Positions 15,376 to 23,515 of a stretch of DNA of 32,415 nucleotides are shown piece after piece. Location: the NCBI GenBank assembly GCA_020060185.1, contig JAGVAS010000054.1:1-32415 (forward strand), read 5' to 3'. Both the position numbers and the translations under genes were made by a program. Source of the stretch: Desulfovibrio sp. (GTDB lineage Bacteria > Bacillota > Dethiobacteria > DTU022 > UBA8154). Position 1 is the stretch's first letter. Each line of letters starts with the position of its first letter. The notes beneath the pieces were generated by a model. That model did no database searches. It was not told the origin of the DNA and saw only the letters and a program-made list of their open reading frames with translations.

Positions 15376-16518
15376 ATGAGAAAAAATTTACAGTTGCTAT
15401 TTTGCCTGTTTTTCAGCCTGTTACTGCTTTTTGCATCAATTTCATGCCAGGTACAGAATGATCGGGGAGAAAAAAAGAAATCTCCCGGTCAAAGTGAAAC
15501 TGTGCAGGAACAAGAAAAAGATAACGATCATGAAGATATGGAAAAAGATCAAAAAAGCACAGGGCAAGAAGAGGAGGGTGCTCCAGAAGAAAAGCCCGGC
15601 ACAATGCCCCCGGAACTACTGGTACATAAACCTAACGAACTGGGAGAAATTATGATCTTGATGTATCATGAAATCGGCTATCCGGAAAGCGAATGGAGGC
15701 GAACTCCGGAAAATTTCCGGCGTGACCTGGAAATCCTTTACGAACAGGGTTACCGGTCCATATCTTTAACGGACCTGGTTAGGGGAAATATTAATATTCC
15801 TGCCGGAACCTCACCTGTAGTACTGACTTTTGATGATGGAAACAAGGGAAATTTTTATTACCAGGAAAAAAACAGCGAGTTAGAGATAGCCCCGGATTGT
15901 GCTGTGGCCATCATGAAAAGTTTTTATAAGGAAAAACCGGATTTCGGCCTGGCTGCTACCTTCTTTATTTATTTCCCCAACCCTTTTAGAGAATCCCAGT
16001 ATATTGAAGAAAAGCTTAACTACCTGGCAGCAAAAGGCTTTGAAATCGGCAATCACACTTACGGGCACGCCAATCTTTCACACCTTGGATCCGCAGAAAT
16101 TCAACGGGAACTGGCACAACATGTCCAGGCAACCCGAAAATATGTCCCCGGCTATGAGGTCAATTCCCTCGCCCTGCCTTACGGGAGTTATCCCAGAGAA
16201 AATTTCGAACTGCTCAGGCAAGGTTCATATGAAGGCATCACCTACCGGCATGAAGCGGTGCTCTTGGTGGGATCCAATCCCAGCCTTTCACCTTTTCATA
16301 AAAAGTTTAACAGTTCCAGGCTCCCACGGATTCGTGCCAGTGAGCTAAAAACCGATGGGGTGGGTTTGTATGACTGGCTGGAATATTTCGGGCAAAATCC
16401 CCACAAGCGCTACATTAGCGACGGGGATCCTCGTTACATTACTGTCCCCGAATCATTAAAAGATTTACTCAACGAAGAAGTATTAGGGGAAAAAGAGGCC
16501 CGCTTTTATGCAAACTAA
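15376..16518 (+). CDS. Polysaccharide deacetylase (NodB domain), probable lipoprotein
   Basis: A hydrophobic N-terminal segment (5-22) ends in C24 ('FASISCQ'), a somewhat non-standard lipobox, so surface anchoring as a lipoprotein is likely. A charged, low-complexity spacer follows (27-80). The NodB domain (about 92-340) has 'MILMYHEI' (93-100), the catalytic-base motif 'TFDDG' (151-155) and the zinc histidines in 'NHTYGH' (H227, H231), followed by 'LALPYGSYP'. Such enzymes remove acetyl groups from peptidoglycan or surface polysaccharide amino sugars. Family members with the 'YHEI...TPENFRRDLEIL' opening are common in spore formers. The ribosome binding site (AAAGAG) is weak. It stands alone, divergent from nnr, with the structured repeat copy B downstream. 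Confidence 0.92.
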   Translation: MRKNLQLLFCLFFSLLLLFASISCQVQNDRGEKKKSPGQSETVQEQEKDNDHEDMEKDQKSTGQEEEGAPEEKPGTMPPELLVHKPNELGEIMILMYHEIGYPESEWRRTPENFRRDLEILYEQGYRSISLTDLVRGNINIPAGTSPVVLTFDDGNKGNFYYQEKNSELEIAPDCAVAIMKSFYKEKPDFGLAATFFIYFPNPFRESQYIEEKLNYLAAKGFEIGNHTYGHANLSHLGSAEIQRELAQHVQATRKYVPGYEVNSLALPYGSYPRENFELLRQGSYEGITYRHEAVLLVGSNPSLSPFHKKFNSSRLPRIRASELKTDGVGLYDWLEYFGQNPHKRYISDGDPRYITVPESLKDLLNEEVLGEKEARFYAN

Positions 16519-16550
16519 CCTTCACAACCCTACGGGATACAACAATGCAC

Positions 16551-16770
16551 GAAAATGTCCTATTTTAGATACCGTTCTATGACCCGACCAGGTGGCGCAA
16601 GGCTGGAGCAGGCGACTTGTGAAGCGAAGCAAAAAGTTCACTGCGAAGCGAAAGTGGGAGATGACCCTGCTGGCCTGGATGCCAGCAGCCAGGAGGCGAG
16701 TAGAAGGCGAGCTCCTCCTGGGAAGGTCGTCGGAAGCTCGAGGAGAGCAGTAGAACTTGCCGAGCTGAAC
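16551..16770 (+). repeat. Structured dispersed repeat, copy B
   Basis: This stretch fills most of the 320-base gap before the DUF456 gene and aligns with the minus strand of 1-163. It can fold into consecutive stems: CTGCTGGC/GCCAGCAG (16667-16674 with 16681-16688, 8 bp), CCAGGAGG/CCTCCTGG (16689-16696 with 16714-16721, 8 bp) and AGCTCG/CGAGCT (16735-16740 with 16761-16766). In the first stem the fourth pair of the shared core is G-C here and A-T in copy A, a compensatory change. A reading frame runs through it into the DUF456 gene, but its composition (Arg/Glu/Ala-rich, no domain) and the better start at 16840 argue against translation. Confidence 0.6.
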
Positions 16771-16839
16771 CCGGAACTACGCCACCAGCAAACGCTGCGC
16801 TATTTTCATATTAAGAAAAAGAAAAGAGGATTAAGCAAT

Positions 16840-17316
16840 ATGTCCCTCCCGCTGCTAACATTTCCCATTATCCTTTTCTGCCTGGGTATTATAGGAACCA
16901 TCTTACCCTTGTTGCCGGGCGTAACACTGATCTGGATCGGGATGCTTCTTTATGGAATCCTGACAGGATTTCAAAACCTTACTCCTGAATTTTACATCCT
17001 CCAGGGGCTGGCAGCCTTTTTGGTAATGTCCATCGACTATATGGCCACCGCCCTGGGTACCAAACATTTCGGTGGTTCCAGGACCGCTATGTGGGGAGCC
17101 GCACTTGGTCTTTTACTTGGTCTTATTATTTTAGGGCCCCTCGGAATTATTTTCGGCCCCTTCCTGGGAACACTGCTGGGTGAAATGCTAAAAGGAATAC
17201 CCCCGGAAAAGGCCCTTCGTTCGAGCTTCGGCGCCTTATTAGGCCTCCTCGGGGGTATAATACTGAAACTCAGTATAGAAATAGTTATGATTTATGTTTT
17301 TTTCCAGCACATCTAA
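16840..17316 (+). CDS. DUF456 family membrane protein
   Basis: A 158-residue membrane protein with about four hydrophobic helices and several Gly/Pro-rich turns ('LGIIGTILPLLPGVTLIWIG', 'LGPLGIIFGPFLGTLLGEML', 'SFGALLGLLGGIILKL'), the pattern of the DUF456 family. Glycine-zipper-like repeats (GxxxG) fill the second half. The function of the family is unknown. ATG 16840 has AGAGGA nine bases upstream; a longer frame from 16555 would translate the repeat element and is rejected. The gene converges on gpr and their last codons overlap by four bases, so they may share transcript ends. Confidence 0.85.
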   Translation: MSLPLLTFPIILFCLGIIGTILPLLPGVTLIWIGMLLYGILTGFQNLTPEFYILQGLAAFLVMSIDYMATALGTKHFGGSRTAMWGAALGLLLGLIILGPLGIIFGPFLGTLLGEMLKGIPPEKALRSSFGALLGLLGGIILKLSIEIVMIYVFFQHI

Positions 17317-18344
17317 TGGACGACAGCAGCCCTGTTTTCCTCTTCCTGGGCGATTTTCTGGTGAAAAGCCGCATCAAGGCTGGCAGTAATGACCAGAGAG
17401 ATATCGTCAATAAGAGTATCTATTTCTTTGGGAGTCACAATCAGGTCGCCCGCGAAAGGCTGCATAACTTCCTTGATAATATTTCTTTTTTCCTCCCAGT
17501 CCATTTTTTGAACTATGCCGGCAAACATATTTCCCTGTGGAGATTCCCTTTTTAAAGCCTCCGCCAGTTTATCCATGCTGTCCCCGGCAATGGTTATAGC
17601 ATCTACCACCGTTGGTACGCCTATGGCAAATACTGGTATACCTTCCATCGTTTGCCTGTTTATCCCCAGGCGGCGGTTGCCCACCCCGGAGCCGGGAACA
17701 ACACCTGTATCGGATACCTGGATGGTAGTAGCCAGCCTATCCATTCGTTGAGCGGCTAGGGCATCAATAGCTATAATCACGTCCGGGCGGATTTTTTTCA
17801 CGACTCCTGTAATGATCTCGCTGGTTTCAATACCAGTAATGCCTAACACCCCGGGTGAGATAGCACAGACGGAGCGGTAGCCCTCCCCCAGTATTTCCGG
17901 CTTCATCTGCAGAATGTGGCGGGTAATGAAGAGCTCCTGCACCACCCGGGGTCCCAGGGCATCGGGGGTGACGTTCCAGTTGCCCAAGCCGATGACCAGT
18001 ACGCTTTGCTCACCATTCAGGTTAAAGAAGGCTTGCAGCTCTTTATAGAATACGCGCACAACCTTATCCTGTAAAGCAGTATTCTTCTTGCGCAGGCCGG
18101 GGACTTCAAGTGTCAAGTAGTTGCCAATTTGCTTTCCCATCCGGGCTGCAGCCTGCTCCGTAGTAATGGAAACCCGGTTAATGATAATGTCTTCGTCTCC
18201 TTCTTTTTCCACGTTCACCCCCGGGATATCTTCAGTCCTGGTAATGACTTCATGCGCCTCCAGGGCCAGGTCAGTCCGGACGTTAAACCCCGGTACACAA
18301 CCAAATTTCTCAGAGCTGTTTAATTCAGAAAAACTAAAAACCAT
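17313..18344 (-). CDS. gpr: Germination protease GPR
   Basis: The aspartic-type endopeptidase (family A25) that degrades small acid-soluble spore proteins during germination; it is made in the forespore as a zymogen. The 343 residues cover the full family length. Signatures are 'VRTDLALEAHE' near the pro-region cleavage site, 'VIGLGNWNVTPDALGPRVV' with the first conserved Asp, 'SPGVLGITGIET', 'IAIDALAAQ' with the second, 'SDTGVVPGSGVGNRR' and 'GIPVFAIGVPTVVDA'. This is the clearest evidence that the organism forms endospores. The ribosome binding site before ATG 18344 is distant (GGGGGGAGG about 23 bases away), so the exact start is less certain. In relatives gpr often precedes spoIIP; here a decayed PAS gene stands upstream. 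Confidence 0.96.
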   Translation of the reverse strand: MVFSFSELNSSEKFGCVPGFNVRTDLALEAHEVITRTEDIPGVNVEKEGDEDIIINRVSITTEQAAARMGKQIGNYLTLEVPGLRKKNTALQDKVVRVFYKELQAFFNLNGEQSVLVIGLGNWNVTPDALGPRVVQELFITRHILQMKPEILGEGYRSVCAISPGVLGITGIETSEIITGVVKKIRPDVIIAIDALAAQRMDRLATTIQVSDTGVVPGSGVGNRRLGINRQTMEGIPVFAIGVPTVVDAITIAGDSMDKLAEALKRESPQGNMFAGIVQKMDWEEKRNIIKEVMQPFAGDLIVTPKEIDTLIDDISLVITASLDAAFHQKIAQEEENRAAVVH

Positions 18345-18403
18345 ATTGTGCCCAGAACAACCGGGCCTCCCCCCTTTTCTTTTTCAGTATTATCCTTTTT
18401 AGG

Positions 18404-18790
18404 TTAACCGAAAATCAGGAGGGTATACAGTAACGCAATAGAAATGAATATGTAGCGCCTGCCTAAAAATATGCTCTTTGATCTGTAAAAGGGCTGGCAG
18501 ACGTGGCCGATCCAGCGCACCTCACCGCTACGGTGGATAATACGAAATTCCACGGAAAGTGTGCTGCTGCTAGCGAATGAATTCCGAATATGATTCTTCA
18601 GCAGAGGAAGGTCATCGGGGTGGGTTATCTTCTCAAGCAACCCGGGATTCTGGAGGAAATTCTCGGGACTGTAACCGGTGATATTTATACAGGATGGTGG
18701 CACATAGGTAAAGTTTCCCTCGGCATCCAGCAAAAAGTCCCAGTCCCGGAGTAAAGTCTATCAGCGCGCGAAAACGTTCCGTTTTTAATT
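18404..18790 (-). pseudogene. PAS-domain sensor remnant
   Basis: The readable part encodes most of a PAS domain ('LLDAEGNFTYVPPSCINITG', 'ITHPDDLPLLKNHI', 'EFRIIHRSGEVRWIGHVCQP'). Upstream, 'RFRALIDFT' continues the same domain in another frame, so a frame change lies near 18755. After 'FLGRR' the usual PAC ending is replaced by an unrelated hydrophobic tail, and no kinase, GGDEF or HD-GYP output domain follows. It is probably what remains of a multi-domain sensor gene, cut at both ends between gpr and the HD-GYP gene. Confidence 0.7.
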
Positions 18791-18856
18791 TCTATATCGC
18801 TCCTGGCTGTTACGGCATTGTAACAATCCTTTTAACAGTTATGATAGAGAGAGTTA

Positions 18857-20455
18857 TTATCTCTCATCAATAATCCTGCCTTTCGCTTTTTTAAACCGGA
18901 AACCTTTCCTTCTGAAAAGTCTCAGACAGGCTTCAACAACTTGTTCATCATAGAGCAACCCATTGTTTTTTGAAATCTCTTCAAGTGCATTTTTTACGCC
19001 ATAGGCTGGACGGTAAGGTCGATGCGAAGCCATGGCCTCCACGACATCGGCAACAGTTATTATCCGGGCTTCAAATAGTATATTCTCACCGGAAAGTCCT
19101 TCGGGGTAACCTGAACCATCTAACCTTTCGTGATGCTGGGCAACCATTTTAGCTATGGGCCAAGGAAATTCTATTTTTTTTAATATTTCATATCCCATGA
19201 GAGGATGGGTTTTAATCAGGCTAAACTCGGTGGAGCTGATCTTCCCTGGCCTTGTAAGGATTTCAGCAGGAACATAAATTTTGCCAATATCATGAATCGC
19301 TGCAGCCAAACGGATGCCATTAATTTCATCTTGAGAAAGCCCCATCTCTTCTGCTATAGCAACGGCAAGTTTGGAAACCTGCTGTTGATGTCTAGCAGTA
19401 AATGGATCTCGCATTTCAACTATTATCTCCATTGCTTCTATAATCTTTTCCAAAGTAAGATTAATATTTTTTTCGTTTTGCTTGCGCTCTAATATATCAC
19501 GCAAACAGAGCACAGCTCCTGTAACATGACCAGCATCATCAGTTAATGTGCTGCTTGTAGCCTCGATCCAGAAATAGTTTCCTTTCTCATGTCTAAAGCG
19601 AAACTCGGTTTTTTCGGGAGATTTATTGTTAAATATTGCGGAGATAATCTTTTTTATTTTATCTCTATCTTCAGGATGTATTAGCGTAAAAAACGTAACA
19701 TTTGTCAATTTACTGGGATCGTATCCCAAGTTTTTAAATGACGGGCTAACGTATTTTATCGCTCCGTCTTTATTGATTTGAGTAATAAAGTCATTCATGT
19801 TATTAGTAATCATTCGAAGCATTGACTCACATCTTCTTAACGATTCTTCCGAACGTTTCCGTATCAGGCTATTGATAAAGATTTCACCCAATATTTTAAG
19901 CAAAGAAATTTCTTCTTCTTTCCATCTTTTTTCTTTTGCTACCGTAGCAAATCCAAGGAAGCCGATAAGCAATTTGTTATTGATCATTGGTACAATAACA
20001 AATGAGGAAATGGAATGTTTTTTAACTATTTTTTTTTCTATTAAAGCTTCTTGAGGAAGATCCTGTACTCTGGAAACATATATAATTTCGTTCTTCTTCA
20101 GTTTTCTAATACTCCAGGGAAAATCATTAACAGGTAATCCTCTTAGTTCTTGTGCAAAAGGCGAATTTCCAGGGGAGCACCATTCATATGTTTTTTCTAT
20201 GTTCAGGCCGTCATTTGCAAAAATAAAAAGGTAACAATGGTCTGAAGCCGTAAATTCTCCGATTTTTTGTAAAGCTTTATTAATGCCGTCATCAATTTCA
20301 TCGGTCGGAATGTTTATAAAACCGGAGGAGATGTTTAAAATCAACCTTTCAAAATCAAATCTGTATTGGAGGTCTTCTTTAAGTTGTTCTTCCTGTCCAG
20401 TGGTAAGCTCATTTTCTACTGTTGAAATACCAGACCTTCTACTTTTTCCCGTCAT
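18857..20455 (-). CDS. GAF-PAS-HD-GYP signalling protein
   Basis: A soluble sensor with a c-di-GMP phosphodiesterase-type output. A GAF domain covers about 35-200 ('HCYLFIFANDG', 'ISSFVIVPMINNKLLIGFLG'), a PAS/PAC domain about 210-328 ('GAIKYVSPSFKNLGYDPSKL', 'FRHEKGNYFWIEATSSTL'), and HD-GYP about 335-520. The metal-binding HD is at 389-390 ('AAIHDIGKIYVPAEIL') and the GYP motif is complete at 447-455 ('DGSGYPEGL'), followed by 'ITVADVVEAMASHRPYRPA'. All expected catalytic elements are present, so hydrolysis of c-di-GMP is likely. There is no membrane segment. ATG 20455 has AGGGAGG seven bases upstream. It is monocistronic: the gas-vesicle operon ends about 140 bases upstream behind a terminator-like hairpin. 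A link with gas-vesicle control is not shown by the sequence. Confidence 0.93.
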   Translation of the reverse strand: MTGKSRRSGISTVENELTTGQEEQLKEDLQYRFDFERLILNISSGFINIPTDEIDDGINKALQKIGEFTASDHCYLFIFANDGLNIEKTYEWCSPGNSPFAQELRGLPVNDFPWSIRKLKKNEIIYVSRVQDLPQEALIEKKIVKKHSISSFVIVPMINNKLLIGFLGFATVAKEKRWKEEEISLLKILGEIFINSLIRKRSEESLRRCESMLRMITNNMNDFITQINKDGAIKYVSPSFKNLGYDPSKLTNVTFFTLIHPEDRDKIKKIISAIFNNKSPEKTEFRFRHEKGNYFWIEATSSTLTDDAGHVTGAVLCLRDILERKQNEKNINLTLEKIIEAMEIIVEMRDPFTARHQQQVSKLAVAIAEEMGLSQDEINGIRLAAAIHDIGKIYVPAEILTRPGKISSTEFSLIKTHPLMGYEILKKIEFPWPIAKMVAQHHERLDGSGYPEGLSGENILFEARIITVADVVEAMASHRPYRPAYGVKNALEEISKNNGLLYDEQVVEACLRLFRRKGFRFKKAKGRIIDER

Positions 20456-20518
20456 CAACGAACCTCCCTATCTCAACAACAAGATGGTAACATATTTCCA
20501 TTGAATAACCCGAAAGAG

Positions 20519-20540
20519 AAAAAAATCCCGTTCGGGAATA
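20519..20540 (-). terminator. Probable terminator of the gas-vesicle operon
   Basis: On the minus strand a TCCCG-AA-CGGGA hairpin is followed by seven T residues. The stem is short, but its place about 60 bases after the last small gene of the operon fits. An alternative longer-range stem CCCGAA/TTCGGG shares the same bases. Confidence 0.5.
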
Positions 20541-20598
20541 AATTGTGATAATAATTTTGATTTAAGTTTCTACAGCACGGAAAATAACTTCAGCTTAA

Positions 20599-20793
20599 TT
20601 ACAAAACTTTATTTTGTAAAATATTTTCTGCTTTCCTTTCCGCTTCTTGTTTTCCTATTAAATGCATAACTACAAACATTTCCTTTTCCATTCTTCTTAA
20701 AACTTCATTTTTGTTTTCTACTTTTATTACCCCAGCTAAAATCAACTCATTAAGCGCTATGACGGCATAGGCCTGCGCCTGTGATTCTGTCAC
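20599..20793 (-). CDS. Small protein of unknown function at the end of the gas-vesicle operon
   Basis: A 64-residue, soluble, helical protein ('AYAVIALNELILAGVI', then a charged second half 'NEVLRRMEKEM'). The GTG start at 20793 has GGAGGG eight or nine bases upstream, which makes translation credible. It lies 33 bases after the double ATPase gene on the same strand and before the operon terminator. No domain is recognised. Confidence 0.6.
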   Translation of the reverse strand: MTESQAQAYAVIALNELILAGVIKVENKNEVLRRMEKEMFVVMHLIGKQEAERKAENILQNKVL

Positions 20794-20826
20794 TCCTTAA
20801 CCCTCCTTTTAAAGTTTTCTTTCTAA

Positions 20827-22770
20827 TCAAAAAGCAAACAAAAGACGGGAAAGTTCTTTAATCTTTTTTATACCTTTTACCTGACGGGGAAACAACGGAA
20901 TTTTTGCGATATGAATTCCTGAATATTTTTTATGCAAGTGGATCAGGTACCGTTTCTGCTGAACTCTTAGCTGACTGCAAAAGCTGCAGTTGCTGGCAGG
21001 AACAAGCATGTTCACCACCATGCTTGAGCTTTCGATCTTTAATTGTTCGAGGGTGGAAAAAAGCCGTTTTGTCTCAGACACAATCATTTCTTCTGGGACA
21101 ACCACTCCAATAAAAGCTGTTTCCTTGGGATTAAGGAGTTTATCCTGCAGAGTCCTTACAGATCTTGCCATTTCCAGCATCAGATTTGCCGTTCTCTGCA
21201 GCTGAACAAACTCTCTATATTTAAGCATCACCTTAAAAAAAGACCTGAGCCAGTTCCTGGTCAAATCCGGCAATTCAAGGAATCGAACCAAATGCCCCGT
21301 AGGAGCAGAGTCGAGGACGAAGATGTCGAAACCTTTCTGCACCTCCGGTTCCATCAACCTTAACAATGCCATAATTTCATCCAGTCCAGGGGGAGTGAGA
21401 TTGATAAGCTCGGTCAGAACCTCCCTGTCAAACTTTATATCCAGGTTTTTGCTGCCCAGGAACCCCTCAAAAACCTCTTCGATTTCTTTTTTGTACCTGC
21501 TTTTGAATTCACCCAGCATTTGCGGCGCGGCAATTTCCAAACCGAAAAGATTCCTCAATCCGGGCACCTCTGTAACACTGTTCCCAATGGCAACGCCAAA
21601 GCAGTCTGATAAAGAATGAGCAGGATCGGTAGAGCAAAGGAGAACTTTTTTCCCCTGTTCGGAAAGGTATAAACCCGTAGCTGCTGCAACGGTTGTTTTA
21701 CCTACCCCACCTTTTCCACCAACGATAATGTATTTTTTGCCGAGCAGCTCTTCTCCTGGAAGATAAGTTGATTTTAAAAGATCGTCGCTTAAACCTGTTA
21801 TTTCGGTAAAAAATTCTTTTCTTTGCCTTCTGGAGGTAAATATTTCTTCTCCAAAAGCCTCAAGCTCTTCAATTCCTTTCACTTCACGGGGCCACAAAGG
21901 TGCAAGAACTTTTTTAAACCCTTTAAATTTCCTCTCTATCGTCTCCAGCGCTTCGTCCTGATCGGACTTTCTCTCCTTGCAAAAAATACATTCAGGGTCT
22001 GATATTATACGATTAATAACCACCTGCTTCACAGGGATATTGTGCTCTTGTAAAAAGGCTACGAGCCTCTCTGTTTCATTGATGCTCATCACTTCCGGTA
22101 TCATTACGGGGACAAATAATGTTTTAGTTGAATCGCTGAGTAACTTTCGCAAGCGAGAGACTCTATTCTTCCAGCTCTCAATGAATTTATCGGTTTCGTC
22201 TGAGGTATAACGACCGAAAACCGAACTTATGTAGCGGTGTTTTGCCAGCATTAGGTCCATTACATGGAGCCAATTATTCATCTGTTCGGGGAGTTCAAGC
22301 ATCCTGGAGGTATGTCCGGTGGGCGCGGTATCAAGTATTATTACATCATAACTATGTTCCATCAAATATTCTGTCAGCACAATAATCGCCATGAGTTCAT
22401 CCAAGCCGGGCAGCGAAAGAGAAAAAAAGTGTTTAATATCTTCTTCGTCAAAGTAAGTGCCTCTTTTGACAATTTCAGTTAATACACTGTTGTAATTGCG
22501 CTTGAACAGCTCCAGCTCTCTAGAGGCATCAAGTTCCAGGACAAAAAGGTTCTCCACACCTGATACAGGTACAGGAGTGTTTCCCAGAGATGTTCCCAAG
22601 CTGTCGCTCAGGGAGTGGGCCGGATCGGTAGAGGCTAGCAGAGTGCTTTGACCCCTCCGGGCGCAATGCAAAGCTGAGGCAGCTGCACAGGTGGTTTTAC
22701 CCACTCCTCCTTTGCCGCCAAATAAAATCAGGGCAAGATTTCTGTCCAAAATGAAAGAAGTAGAACACAT
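20827..22770 (-). CDS. Double ArsA/Get3-like ATPase of the gas-vesicle operon
   Basis: Two ArsA/Get3-type ATPase domains in tandem (647 residues). Each has a deviant P-loop (18-27 and 351-360, 'GGKGGVGKTT'), switch I 'DPAHS' (49-53, 382-386) and the 'D(T/S)APTGH...LELP' block (147-161, 487-501). Each also has a CxxC (261-264 'CIFC', 595-598 'CSFC'), the zinc motif that joins two Get3 chains in eukaryotes and archaea. There are no vicinal cysteines of the arsenite-site type that I can assign. With the CxxC pairs and the operon context, a chaperone for hydrophobic proteins such as GvpA is more likely than arsenite export; no arsB, arsR or arsD is present. TAGGAGAG before ATG 22770 fixes the start. 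Confidence 0.9.
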   Translation of the reverse strand: MCSTSFILDRNLALILFGGKGGVGKTTCAAASALHCARRGQSTLLASTDPAHSLSDSLGTSLGNTPVPVSGVENLFVLELDASRELELFKRNYNSVLTEIVKRGTYFDEEDIKHFFSLSLPGLDELMAIIVLTEYLMEHSYDVIILDTAPTGHTSRMLELPEQMNNWLHVMDLMLAKHRYISSVFGRYTSDETDKFIESWKNRVSRLRKLLSDSTKTLFVPVMIPEVMSINETERLVAFLQEHNIPVKQVVINRIISDPECIFCKERKSDQDEALETIERKFKGFKKVLAPLWPREVKGIEELEAFGEEIFTSRRQRKEFFTEITGLSDDLLKSTYLPGEELLGKKYIIVGGKGGVGKTTVAAATGLYLSEQGKKVLLCSTDPAHSLSDCFGVAIGNSVTEVPGLRNLFGLEIAAPQMLGEFKSRYKKEIEEVFEGFLGSKNLDIKFDREVLTELINLTPPGLDEIMALLRLMEPEVQKGFDIFVLDSAPTGHLVRFLELPDLTRNWLRSFFKVMLKYREFVQLQRTANLMLEMARSVRTLQDKLLNPKETAFIGVVVPEEMIVSETKRLFSTLEQLKIESSSMVVNMLVPASNCSFCSQLRVQQKRYLIHLHKKYSGIHIAKIPLFPRQVKGIKKIKELSRLLFAF

Positions 22771-22849
22771 ACCGAATGATCTCTCCTAAAAAAAGAAGAA
22801 CCGCCTTATCTTTTTATCCACAAACCAATTTCCAAAATACTAATTATCC

Positions 22850-23107
22850 TTATTCTTCTGTATCTGCCCGGTTCCTGAGGCTTTTTCTTTTAAATTCCAG
22901 CAGATTTCCATTTTCATCTACGGTTACTTCATAAAGACCGAGCACGTCCATAGACGATGGTATCGATTCCTTTTCTACAAGCTCAACTTGAACAATCCAC
23001 CCTCCTTCGCTCTTGTTAATAGCAACTACCCCGGAAGGCTTCCGTTTGGTCAGGCTTGCTACAGAATTAAGTGCAGATTCAGCAATTTTTTCCAACAGGT
23101 TTGACAA
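22850..23107 (-). CDS. gvpO: Gas vesicle protein GvpO
   Basis: The 85-residue protein carries the GvpO core 'GGWIVQVELVE...SIPSSMDVLGLYEVTVDENGNLLEFKR': a W-containing beta strand, 'IP', 'DVLGLYEV' and a final basic strand. GvpO is an accessory protein needed for vesicle formation in haloarchaea and found in many bacterial clusters; its exact role is unclear. The start is TTG 23107 (AGGTGAG five bases upstream). The N-terminal 30 residues form a helix that varies in the family. The gene lies 21 bases after an uncharacterised gene and 79 bases before the ATPase gene. Confidence 0.85.
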   Translation of the reverse strand: MSNLLEKIAESALNSVASLTKRKPSGVVAINKSEGGWIVQVELVEKESIPSSMDVLGLYEVTVDENGNLLEFKRKSLRNRADTEE

Positions 23108-23128
23108 CGCTTCTCACCTCTCCTTTTT

Positions 23129-23515
23129 TCAATACTCAATAAACATGGAAGAATTGCTGCTGTTTTGAGCTGTTTCACTAATTGTCCTTTCCTTACCTGT
23201 TTCTTTTTTCTGCCTTTCGGCCATAAGCTGCAGCCTGTGCCTGCTTCTTTCCTTGTTCTGTTCTTTAATGGATTTAAGTTTTGAGCGCATGCTGAAGAGT
23301 TTTTTTCTCGCTTTTTGCATGGCAAGCTCCTGTTTGGCAAACCATTGCCGGTCTGTCTCTTTCTGAGCTGCCAGTAAGTTTTCATCTATGGAGTAAGGAG
23401 TGTTCTCTTCTGTTCCAGAAAGGGCGTTAATTGTCTTCAAGCGAGCTTGAGAAAATATCTCGCCCGGCATCTTTAAATCTCTCATCGTCCTCAGATTCCA
23501 GAGACTTTCACCCAT
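23129..23515 (-). CDS. Uncharacterised basic coiled-coil protein in the gas-vesicle operon
   Basis: A 128-residue protein of no recognised family. The central part (about 50-108) is strongly helical and rich in Lys, Arg, Gln and Glu ('WFAKQELAMQKARKKLFSMR', 'SIKEQNKERSRHRLQLMAER'), so a coiled coil is likely; both ends are polar. ATG 23515 overlaps the end of the gvpS/J gene by 25 bases and has GGAGAA upstream, a translationally coupled start. A second frame (23059-23385) overlaps it but would run into gvpO and has less natural composition. It may be a diverged counterpart of the small charged accessory proteins (GvpI, GvpQ, GvpP) of other clusters; this is a guess from size and charge. Confidence 0.65.
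   Translation of the reverse strand: MGESLWNLRTMRDLKMPGEIFSQARLKTINALSGTEENTPYSIDENLLAAQKETDRQWFAKQELAMQKARKKLFSMRSKLKSIKEQNKERSRHRLQLMAERQKKETGKERTISETAQNSSNSSMFIEY

Noticed and set aside
16555-16839. N-terminal extension of the DUF456 protein
   Set aside because: This part is the structured repeat; AGAGGA before ATG 16840 begins a normal membrane protein.
20827-22770. Arsenite efflux ATPase
   Set aside because: No other ars gene is present, Get3-type CxxC motifs occur in both halves, and the gene is embedded in the gas-vesicle operon.
23059-23385. 108-residue frame overlapping the coiled-coil gene
   Set aside because: It overlaps both neighbours out of frame and has less natural composition than 23129-23515.
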